Assembly (NCBI RefSeq): GCF_946481155.1
Contig: NZ_CAMLMK010000029.1
Coordinates: 1-27,633, forward strand
Length of the DNA: 27,633 bases
Reading direction: 5' to 3'
Origin: an uncultured Flavobacterium sp.
GTDB lineage: Bacteria > Bacteroidota > Bacteroidia > Flavobacteriales > Flavobacteriaceae
Part shown: piece after piece, positions 7,917-14,280 of the stretch
How the letters are laid out: each line of letters opens with the position of its first letter
Position numbering within the stretch: the first letter of the stretch is position 1
Notes under the pieces: generated by a model
The model's input: the letters and a program-made list of their open reading frames with translations, nothing else
Database searches by the model: none
What the model was told of the DNA's origin: nothing
Position numbers and translations under genes: made by a program

Positions 7917-7944
7917 AAAAATCCCGAAGCTTCGGGATTTTTTA
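7915..7944. terminator. Bidirectional terminator between convergent genes
   Basis: A perfect palindrome ATCCCGAAG / CTTCGGGAT at 7921-7938 is flanked by six A on the left and six T on the right, so it can end transcription of the PAP2 gene and, on the other strand, of the O-methyltransferase gene. Confidence 0.92.
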
Positions 7945-7947
7945 TTT

Positions 7948-8589
7948 TTATACTACTCTGCTCATGGTCAAGCCGTCTCGAATCGGTAATAAAACTGTTT
8001 CTACTCTCGGGTCGTTCTTAAGAATTTCGTTGTATTCCAGCAATACTTTTGTGCTTTTGTCATTGGCTTTTACTTCTTCCAGCACTTTTCCGCTCCATAA
8101 AACATTGTCGGATAAAATCAGTCCGCCTTTGTTCATCATCGGGACAATCATGTTGAAATAATTGATATAATTATCTTTATCGGCATCAATAAAAACCAAA
8201 TCGAATTTTTTATTTATCGCAGGTATAATTTCCAAAGCATTGCCTAAATGCTGATGAATTTGCCCTGCCCATTTAGATTCATCAAAATATTTTCTCTGAA
8301 AATCAAATAGCTCTTCATTATTATCTATAGTATCCAGTGTTCCATTTTCGGCTAAACCTTCCGCCAAGCATAAGGCTGCATAACCGGTGTAAGTGCCAAT
8401 TTCAAGAATGGTTGTTGGTCGCGTCAATTTGGAAATCATGCTCAGGAAACGTCCCTGGAAATGACCGCTCAACATTCTCGGCTGCAATATTTTCTGATGG
8501 GTTTCTTTGTTTAGTCGGGCTAATAATTCCGGTTCGTTTTCGGAATGCATTGCTACATAATCTTCTAAAGCTTCGGATATAAAGTGCAT
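7948..8589 (-). CDS. Class I SAM-dependent O-methyltransferase (CCoAOMT-like)
   Basis: The product is 213 aa from the ATG at 8589. A longer in-frame start at 8664 is improbable because it overlaps the divergent rlmN gene and adds 25 residues lacking family similarity. LEIGTYTGY at 62-70 is the SAM-binding motif. D135 (in FIDADKDNY), D161 and N162 (SDNVLW) form the divalent metal triad of the catechol/caffeoyl-CoA O-methyltransferase family. The natural substrate is unknown. A -7 element lies 14 nt upstream. It converges with the PAP2 gene and diverges from rlmN. Confidence 0.88.
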   Translation of the reverse strand: MHFISEALEDYVAMHSENEPELLARLNKETHQKILQPRMLSGHFQGRFLSMISKLTRPTTILEIGTYTGYAALCLAEGLAENGTLDTIDNNEELFDFQRKYFDESKWAGQIHQHLGNALEIIPAINKKFDLVFIDADKDNYINYFNMIVPMMNKGGLILSDNVLWSGKVLEEVKANDKSTKVLLEYNEILKNDPRVETVLLPIRDGLTMSRVV

Positions 8590-8603
8590 ATTCTGATTTT
8601 TTA

Positions 8604-8611
8604 CAAAATTA
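8604..8611 (-). promoter_or_regulatory. -7 element (TAATTTTG) for the O-methyltransferase gene
   Basis: On the minus strand TAATTTTG fits TAnnTTTG, 14 nt before the ATG at 8589. A TTTG lies about 24 nt further upstream, near the usual -33 distance. Confidence 0.5.
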
Positions 8612-8646
8612 CAAATATCGTAACAACCTATTCCACAAATTGTAAT

Positions 8647-8654
8647 TAACTTTG
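8647..8654 (+). promoter_or_regulatory. -7 element (TAACTTTG) directly before rlmN
   Basis: TAACTTTG ends four bases before the rlmN ATG at 8659, the same spacing as the DUF6702 gene. It suggests a leaderless or nearly leaderless transcript. I see no clear -33 box. Confidence 0.55.
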
Positions 8655-8658
8655 CGCC

Positions 8659-9702
8659 ATGCAAACGGAGAAAAAAGACATAAGGGCATTAACTAAAGAG
8701 CAACTGCGTGATTTTTTTGTAGCCAATGGCGACAAAGCGTTTCGCGGTAATCAGGTCTATGAATGGCTGTGGAGCAAACGCGCACATAAGTTTGAGGACA
8801 TGACCAATCTGTCGAAACATACGCGGGAAATGCTGGAGACGAATTTCGTTATCAATCACATTAAGGTGGATACGATGCAGCGCAGTTCAGACGGTACCGT
8901 GAAAAATGCCGTTCGCCTTCATGATGACTTAATTGTGGAATCGGTTTTGATTCCAACTAATACCCGAACCACGGCCTGTGTTTCCAGTCAGGTAGGTTGC
9001 AGTTTAGATTGTAATTTCTGCGCAACCGCCCGTTTGAAACGTATGCGTAACCTGAACCCGGATGAAATCTACGATCAGGTGGCAGCGATTGACAGCGAAA
9101 GCCGTTTGTATTATGACCGACCATTATCCAATATCGTTTTTATGGGTATGGGAGAGCCGCTGATGAACTATCCTAACGTAATGAAGGCAATCGACAAGAT
9201 TACTTCTCCGGAAGGTTTAGGAATGTCCCCAAAGCGAATTACGGTTTCTACTTCGGGTGTTTCCAAAATGATTAAGAAAATGGCGGATGATGAGGTGAAA
9301 TTCAAATTAGCCGTTTCCCTGCATTCTGCAATTGAGGAAATCCGGAATGAAATTATGCCGTTTACCAAAGATTTTCCACTAACCGGATTGCGTGAAGCTT
9401 TAGAATATTGGTACAAGAAAACCAAAAGCAAGATTACCTATGAATATGTAGTGTGGAAAGGAATCAATGACGATAAAAAATCAATTGACGCCTTGGTGAA
9501 ATTCTGCAAATATGTACCGTGCAAAGTCAACCTGATCGAATACAATCCGATTGATGACGGACATTTCCAGCAAGCCTCACAGCAAGCCATTGAAAATTAT
9601 ATTATAGCTTTAGAACAAAACGACATCGTTGTAAAAGTACGTCGAAGCCGCGGAAAAGATATTGATGCTGCCTGCGGTCAGTTAGCAAACAAAGAAGCAT
9701 AA
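8659..9702 (+). CDS. rlmN: Dual-specificity 23S rRNA/tRNA adenine C2-methyltransferase
   Basis: The product is 347 aa, normal for RlmN. It is a radical SAM enzyme that methylates C2 of A2503 in 23S rRNA and A37 in some tRNAs. The cluster motif CxxxCxxC is C114-C118-C121 (VGCSLDCNFC), and C339 in AACGQL matches the essential methyl-transferring cysteine of the family. GMGEPL at about 163-168 is the SAM-binding loop. RlmN and the antibiotic-resistance enzyme Cfr are homologues; the overall match here is to housekeeping RlmN and nothing points to Cfr. It ends at a strong terminator. Confidence 0.95.
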   Translation: MQTEKKDIRALTKEQLRDFFVANGDKAFRGNQVYEWLWSKRAHKFEDMTNLSKHTREMLETNFVINHIKVDTMQRSSDGTVKNAVRLHDDLIVESVLIPTNTRTTACVSSQVGCSLDCNFCATARLKRMRNLNPDEIYDQVAAIDSESRLYYDRPLSNIVFMGMGEPLMNYPNVMKAIDKITSPEGLGMSPKRITVSTSGVSKMIKKMADDEVKFKLAVSLHSAIEEIRNEIMPFTKDFPLTGLREALEYWYKKTKSKITYEYVVWKGINDDKKSIDALVKFCKYVPCKVNLIEYNPIDDGHFQQASQQAIENYIIALEQNDIVVKVRRSRGKDIDAACGQLANKEA

Positions 9703-9733
9703 AAAAAGTCCCCACCGCGGCGGGGACTTTTTA
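9703..9733. terminator. Bidirectional terminator after rlmN
   Basis: GTCCCC at 9708-9713 pairs with GGGGAC at 9722-9727, with the stem extended by A and T runs on both sides. It serves rlmN and the opposing lipoprotein gene. Confidence 0.9.
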
Positions 9734-9748
9734 TTTTTTAGTATTGAA

Positions 9749-10594
9749 TTAATTTCCAAAAGTAAAAGGAACCGGTGTGCCGCCATCTATGGAAATGGTC
9801 GCGTTGTTATCGCAAGTTCCCGTTCCGTAATCTAAAACTGCAGTGTGGTTGTTTCTTGCAATGGTAAGAATACCGGAAACTAATTTGTAATGGCAGTCAA
9901 TTTCCACTCTAAACGGATGATTGCTGTCAATAGTGGATAGATGTGAAGAATGTGCTCCCGCCGTTAACCAGCTTCCCGTAATCAGATAAACATTATCTAA
10001 GAAAATAAGCGGTGTGTCATAACCCTCTACTAATTCCCTTGTTCTTGTTCCGGTTCTGTCGTATACATTTCCGTTTGGGAAGGTAATGGTGAGATCCAAA
10101 TCAATAACAACTACAGGGTGCGGCGTGGAAAGATAATTCGTAGCCTGAACCGTTCTGGAAAGTGTTTTCGTTCCCTGAACCAGGATGTTGTTATAATAAA
10201 AATTACTGAAGTTATACGTCCAGACATAAGGCGATTGATTAAAATCGGTACTTCCGCTGATAATAATCTGGCCTCTCAACATGGCGCCATTATGATATTC
10301 ACAACCTGTAGTCCCAAAATCGATGGTTCGTGTCCATGTATTTCCACTCACTACTGTTGTTACGGTTGCACACTCCGGAAGGATGGAAGGATGGTTCATT
10401 CTGGCAGTACTTTGCTGATCCAACTGGTCTTCGGCGATTTCAGAAATGTCATTGGAAATAGCATCCATTTTGACATTTACACTAACGTCCTCACTTGTTA
10501 AGGTTCCTGAATCGGGAGAAGTGTCATCTTCACAGCTTAGAAAAGCAAAAGTTGCAATCAGGGCAATTGACTTAAAAAAGGTGCTTGTTTTCAT
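9749..10594 (-). CDS. Predicted lipoprotein with duplicated cysteine module, function unknown
   Basis: The product is 281 aa. A lipoprotein signal ends FAFLSC with the lipidated Cys at 21, followed by acidic EDD, a pattern often seen in exported Bacteroidota lipoproteins. The mature part is strand-rich, with many Thr and Asn. Four further Cys sit at 75, 98, 234 and 261. Two similar segments end in TIDFGTTGC (around 90-98) and VLDYGTGTC (around 253-261), each preceded by a partner Cys 23 and 27 residues earlier, suggesting two copies of a disulfide-closed module. I do not recognise a named family. No enzyme motif is visible. It lies between rlmN and the polyprenyl synthase, divergent from the latter. 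Confidence 0.8.
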   Translation of the reverse strand: MKTSTFFKSIALIATFAFLSCEDDTSPDSGTLTSEDVSVNVKMDAISNDISEIAEDQLDQQSTARMNHPSILPECATVTTVVSGNTWTRTIDFGTTGCEYHNGAMLRGQIIISGSTDFNQSPYVWTYNFSNFYYNNILVQGTKTLSRTVQATNYLSTPHPVVVIDLDLTITFPNGNVYDRTGTRTRELVEGYDTPLIFLDNVYLITGSWLTAGAHSSHLSTIDSNHPFRVEIDCHYKLVSGILTIARNNHTAVLDYGTGTCDNNATISIDGGTPVPFTFGN

Positions 10595-10682
10595 AATTTA
10601 GGTTTTTAAGGTTATCTGTTAGATGACAGAAAGTTAAAAAGGTTTAACGGAAAAACAATATTTTTTATTTCGCTGAGAATTG

Positions 10683-10722
10683 TATCTTTGAATCCAATGA
10701 AACGAGCCACAGTTTATATTTG
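10683..10722 (+). promoter_or_regulatory. Two candidate -7 elements upstream of the polyprenyl synthase
   Basis: TATCTTTG at 10683-10690 and TATATTTG at 10715-10722 both fit TAnnTTTG. They lie 95 and 63 nt before the ATG at 10786. The distal one is 6 nt before the small ORF at 10697. Confidence 0.4.
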
Positions 10723-10783
10723 TTTTTATTTGGGAAGTGTTGAACGCGGGTTTCATCTTATTCCTATGGAAAATAAAGTCTGA
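10697..10783 (+). CDS. Possible 28-aa leader ORF before the polyprenyl synthase
   Basis: An ATG six bases after a -7 element opens a frame of 28 codons (MKRATVYICF...MENKV) that stops two bases before the synthase ATG. This placement would allow translational coupling. No homology is recognised, and an ORF this short can occur by chance in AT-rich DNA, so confidence is low. Confidence 0.25.
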   Translation: MKRATVYICFYLGSVERGFHLIPMENKV

Positions 10784-10785
10784 AG

Positions 10786-11766
10786 ATGAAAATTGTAGAG
10801 CAAATAAAGCAGCCCATTAGTGAAGAAATGGAACTTTTCGAAACAAAGTTCAGCGACTCCATGTCTTCTAAAGTGGCGCTCTTAAACCGTATCACGCATT
10901 ACATCGTCAACCGAAAGGGAAAGCAGATGCGTCCGATGTTTGTTTTTCTTACAGCCAAAATGATTTCAGGCGGAACTGTCAATGAGCGAACCTACAGAGG
11001 CGCTGCTGTAATCGAATTAATCCACACAGCAACCTTGGTACACGATGACGTTGTGGATGATAGTAACAAACGCCGCGGGTTTTTCTCTATCAATGCCTTA
11101 TGGAAAAATAAAATTGCAGTGCTCGTTGGGGATTACCTGCTTTCTAAAGGATTACTGCTTTCCATAGATAATAATGATTTCGATCTGCTGAAAATTATTT
11201 CGGTTGCCGTTCGGGAAATGAGCGAGGGCGAATTACTTCAGATTGAAAAGGCACGCCGCCTAGATATTACAGAAGATGTCTATTACGAAATCATCCGTCA
11301 GAAAACCGCAACTTTGATTGCTGCATGCTGCTCTTTGGGTGCTTGTGCTGTTAAACCGGAAGATATTGAGGTTATTAAGCGCATGCGTAAATTCGGGGAG
11401 TTGATTGGAATGGCGTTTCAGATCAAAGACGATTTGTTCGATTATACCGATGATGCCATCGGAAAACCGACAGGCATCGACATCAAAGAACAGAAAATGA
11501 CCCTGCCGCTTATTTATGCATTGAACAACTGTACTTCCAAAGAAAAAAGCTGGTGTATCAACTCCATCAAAAACCACAACAAAGACAAAAAACGCGTTCG
11601 TGAGGTAATTCAATTCGTAAAAGACAAAAACGGATTGGCCTACGCCGAAAAGAAAATGATCGCGTTCCAACAAGAAGCACTTTTACTTCTTGAAAATTTC
11701 CCCGAATCCCAATATAAAGATTCCCTTACCTTAATGGTAAATTACGTGATTGAACGAAAAATATAA
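10786..11766 (+). CDS. ispB: Long-chain trans-polyprenyl diphosphate synthase
   Basis: The product is 326 aa, normal for an all-trans polyprenyl synthetase of the IspB/HepT type. GKQMRP is at 45-50, the first aspartate-rich motif DDVVD at 87-91 and the second DDLFD at 215-219, both needed for Mg2+ and diphosphate binding. The enzyme elongates farnesyl or geranylgeranyl diphosphate with isopentenyl diphosphate, most often for the menaquinone side chain in Bacteroidota. Chain length cannot be read reliably from the sequence. The gene symbol is by function; the family includes several paralogous names. A short intergenic stretch before it carries two -7 candidates and a small ORF. Confidence 0.87.
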   Translation: MKIVEQIKQPISEEMELFETKFSDSMSSKVALLNRITHYIVNRKGKQMRPMFVFLTAKMISGGTVNERTYRGAAVIELIHTATLVHDDVVDDSNKRRGFFSINALWKNKIAVLVGDYLLSKGLLLSIDNNDFDLLKIISVAVREMSEGELLQIEKARRLDITEDVYYEIIRQKTATLIAACCSLGACAVKPEDIEVIKRMRKFGELIGMAFQIKDDLFDYTDDAIGKPTGIDIKEQKMTLPLIYALNNCTSKEKSWCINSIKNHNKDKKRVREVIQFVKDKNGLAYAEKKMIAFQQEALLLLENFPESQYKDSLTLMVNYVIERKI

Positions 11767-11865
11767 TTTTTTTTCATCATCATGCAACCCTTTTTCAACT
11801 TCAATCGTCTATGCTAATAGAAGTCGGTTATTATTATTGATGCTGATTTCGAAAATTAAATTTTA

Positions 11866-12426
11866 ATGAAGGTAATAAACTTACATCAGGACGAAAAAGA
11901 AATCATACAGTTGGCTGTCGAAAACAACCGGCATGCACAACATAAGATCTATTCGCAGTTTTCTCCAAAGATGTTAAGTGTATGCCGACAATACATTAAA
12001 GATCTGCATCAGGCCGAAGATATTATGATCACTGCTTTTATGAAAGTCTTCGGAAACCTGAAGGCATTTGAACACAAAGGCAGTTTTGAAGGATGGATCA
12101 GGCGCATAATGGTCAACGAGTGCATTTCCTTTCTTCGGGTTCAGAAGCAGGTAAAGTTTACGGAAGACGAGAATTTCTTTGAAGAAAGGGCTAATAATAT
12201 AGAAAGCCAGTTTTCGGTTGAAGATATTCAGTTTTTGATCGACCATCTGCCTGACGGCTACCGAATGGTTTTCAACCTCTATGCAATCGAAGGCTATAAA
12301 CATCAGGAAATCGCAGAAATGCTGAACATCAGTGAAGGCACATCAAAATCACAATTATCGCACGCACGAAAAATGCTGCAAAGCCAAATCGCCAAACTAA
12401 AAAATTATGAGTATGGAACCGAATAA
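11866..12426 (+). CDS. ECF-type RNA polymerase sigma factor
   Basis: The product is 186 aa. Region sigma-2 is about residues 24-90, with QAEDIMITAFMKVFGNL matching the DNA-melting and core-binding helix and GWIRRIMVNECIS the end of the region. Region sigma-4 is about 125-178, with EGYKHQEIAEMLNISEGTSKSQLS as its helix-turn-helix. There is no region 1 or 3, so it is a group IV (ECF) factor. Its last 20 nt overlap the next gene, which is a likely membrane-bound partner. No clear -7 element is seen upstream. Confidence 0.92.
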   Translation: MKVINLHQDEKEIIQLAVENNRHAQHKIYSQFSPKMLSVCRQYIKDLHQAEDIMITAFMKVFGNLKAFEHKGSFEGWIRRIMVNECISFLRVQKQVKFTEDENFFEERANNIESQFSVEDIQFLIDHLPDGYRMVFNLYAIEGYKHQEIAEMLNISEGTSKSQLSHARKMLQSQIAKLKNYEYGTE

Positions 12427-13096
12427 AATGGAAGAAGACTTCAGAAAGAAGTTGAATGCAAGGGAGATCCAGCCCACAGGAGCAGCTTGGGACAGGCTGG
12501 ATGCAATGCTTTCGGTGGCCGAGAAAAGTGCGCCCAAGCGAAATTACCGCTGGTTATATCTTGCGGCAGGGATTGCGATTTTTTTCTCGGTAGGCTTGTT
12601 TCTGTTCCAGCAGGAAAAACCAAATCAGGAAATACAGTTGAATAATAACACGGTTGTAAAATCGGATGAAACCATAACAAACAAAGAGAATTCGAATAGT
12701 ATAAACAAACTGCAAATTCCTGAAACTAATCAGAAAGAAGTCGTTGCTGAAACAGTATCAGCAGTTAAGAAAGTGACAACAAGAAAATCGGTCCTAAACA
12801 AAATAACCGATTTTCAGAAGCAGGTTATAAAGGAAGAAGTCGCAGCAACCGTTCCTCAAAAAACAGCTGAAATTCAGAATGCTGATAAAGTTGAAAAAGC
12901 GCCAATTATTACGGAACAATCTTTAGTAGCAATAGCAAAACCAAAGGAAAAACCTCAGGTAAAAGTAAACGTGAACTCATTACTTTCCACTGTGGAAGGG
13001 GAACTGAATCAGGAATTCCGGGAAACAACACTTCAGAAATTAAACCGCAACTTCAAAACAGTGAAAACGGCCGTGGCCAATAGGAATTACGAATAA
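12407..13096 (+). CDS. Single-pass membrane protein, probable anti-sigma-type partner of the ECF factor
   Basis: The product is 229 aa. About 48 cytoplasmic residues including a conserved-looking AWDRLDAML (27-35) precede one transmembrane helix at about 49-67 (WLYLAAGIAIFFSVGLFLF). The rest is a polar, Lys/Glu-rich periplasmic region with a repetitive-looking centre. It overlaps the sigma gene by 20 nt, a typical sign of stoichiometric partners. No ZAS zinc motif (HxxxCxxC) is present. I infer an anti-sigma role from position, topology and coupling, not from a family match. Alternative starts at 12413 and 12428 exist. Confidence 0.7.
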   Translation: MSMEPNKMEEDFRKKLNAREIQPTGAAWDRLDAMLSVAEKSAPKRNYRWLYLAAGIAIFFSVGLFLFQQEKPNQEIQLNNNTVVKSDETITNKENSNSINKLQIPETNQKEVVAETVSAVKKVTTRKSVLNKITDFQKQVIKEEVAATVPQKTAEIQNADKVEKAPIITEQSLVAIAKPKEKPQVKVNVNSLLSTVEGELNQEFRETTLQKLNRNFKTVKTAVANRNYE

Positions 13097-13128
13097 CAAT
13101 CAAAAATCGAACAGTTAAATTTTAAATT

Positions 13129-14163
13129 ATGCAGAAAATTATTTTTTATGTAGTAGTGTCGCTATGCTTTTTTGTGAGCAAAATAACGGCGCAGGAAACG
13201 TTTGAGCAACGTGCAAAAACAATTGCCCAGAACATTGAGAACATCACCAAAGAGGAGAAACAAGCTTTAAAAGAGCAGGTGGAGACGATCAATAGACAAC
13301 TCGAAAACGGAAACCTAACGCAAGCAGAGGCTGATAAAATGAAAATCGACGCGGCAACAGTTCAGGCGAAGAAAATTGAAGACAGAGTTGCAATAGAGCA
13401 AGCCAAGCTAAATGATCTGGTGCTGGAAAAAGTAGACGGGAAAATCTCGGATACGACCAAAACAAAGGGAAGACATTTTATTATCAGATTTCTAGCTTCG
13501 GAAAAAGAGCCTGGAATGGAGCGAAGAACTACCAGTCAATTTGTGATAGCTACAGGGTTTAATAATTTAATTACTAATGGTTCAGTAGCGAATTCGGATT
13601 TTTATTATATGCGTTCCTCTTTTTTCGAATGGGGTATAACCCAGAGAACCCGATTGGGTAAATTTGGAAGCGTTGCACATTTGAAGTACGGTTTCTCCTT
13701 TATGTACAATTATTTAGCTCCTACCGACAATCGCTATTTTGTAGATAATGGAAAAGAAACGGTTTTAGAAACGTACCCAGTTGAATTGCGTAAGAGAGAC
13801 TCCTATTTTAAAAATGTTTATTTTACCATTCCGGTGCATTTGGAATTCGATTTTTCTAAAAAAACAACCAAAGACGGAAAAACTCATTATAAATCACATA
13901 GTGGTTTTCGTTTTGGAGTGGGTGGATTTGCAGGATATAATACCAACTCAAAGCAATTCCTTTCTTATAAAGCAGACGGTTACAGAATCAAAGAAAGGCA
14001 AAAAGGCGACTGGAATGTCAACGATTGGAACTATGGGCTTAGTACTTATTTTGGATACAAACAAACGAGTTTATATTTAAAGTACGATTTGAACCCATTG
14101 TTTAAAGACAATCCTATAAAACAAAATAATGTTTCCTTAGGATTGCGCTTCGACTGGAATTAA
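13129..14163 (+). CDS. Outer-membrane beta-barrel protein with N-terminal coiled coil
   Basis: The product is 344 aa. A signal peptide (MQKIIFYVVVSLCFFVSKITA then Q) is followed by a Lys/Glu/Gln-rich coiled-coil stretch at about 23-105 and then a strand-rich, aromatic region from about 115 that ends in W-N after alternating hydrophobic residues (VSLGLRFDWN), the pattern of a terminal barrel strand. No transport function is recognised. It follows the anti-sigma-like gene by 32 nt and is likely cotranscribed, so it may be a target or sensor of the sigma system; that is inference. Confidence 0.72.
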   Translation: MQKIIFYVVVSLCFFVSKITAQETFEQRAKTIAQNIENITKEEKQALKEQVETINRQLENGNLTQAEADKMKIDAATVQAKKIEDRVAIEQAKLNDLVLEKVDGKISDTTKTKGRHFIIRFLASEKEPGMERRTTSQFVIATGFNNLITNGSVANSDFYYMRSSFFEWGITQRTRLGKFGSVAHLKYGFSFMYNYLAPTDNRYFVDNGKETVLETYPVELRKRDSYFKNVYFTIPVHLEFDFSKKTTKDGKTHYKSHSGFRFGVGGFAGYNTNSKQFLSYKADGYRIKERQKGDWNVNDWNYGLSTYFGYKQTSLYLKYDLNPLFKDNPIKQNNVSLGLRFDWN

Positions 14164-14190
14164 ATTTGTTTAGTTATTAATACGTTTTTT

Positions 14191-14221
14191 AACCCTTTCC
14201 GATTTGCCACCGGAAAGGGTT
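14191..14221 (+). terminator. Strong hairpin after the sigma-factor operon, weak T tract
   Basis: AACCCTTTCCG at 14191-14201 pairs perfectly with CGGAAAGGGTT at 14211-14221 around a nine-base loop. The downstream T run is broken (AATTATTTCC), so termination efficiency is uncertain. Confidence 0.6.
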
Positions 14222-14233
14222 AATTATTTCCAA

Positions 14234-14273
14234 AACTTTGTAACTTTGGCACTTTCCAACTTTCAAACTTTCC
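14234..14273 (+). repeat. Degenerate 8-bp tandem repeat (five units) upstream of dnaG
   Basis: Read in eights the segment is AACTTTGT, AACTTTGG, CACTTTCC, AACTTTCA, AACTTTCC, ending seven bases before the start codon. The -7 element TAACTTTG spans the first junction. The same pattern occurs before tatA at 7014-7045. Confidence 0.65.
14241..14248 (+). promoter_or_regulatory. -7 element (TAACTTTG) for dnaG
   Basis: TAACTTTG fits TAnnTTTG, 32 nt before the TTG start at 14281, embedded in the 8-bp repeat array. Confidence 0.55.
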
Positions 14274-14280
14274 GAAAAAT

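Noticed and set aside
8659..9702. Possible Cfr-type resistance methyltransferase
   Set aside because: Length, N-terminus and genome context fit housekeeping RlmN; nothing specific to Cfr is seen.
10698..10755. Inverted repeat ATGAAAC / GTTTCAT before the polyprenyl synthase
   Set aside because: Seven base pairs with a loop of about 45 bases is not a convincing RNA structure.
11260..11673. Minus-strand open frame of 137 codons inside the polyprenyl synthase
   Set aside because: It is antisense to a conserved catalytic region and shows no domain.
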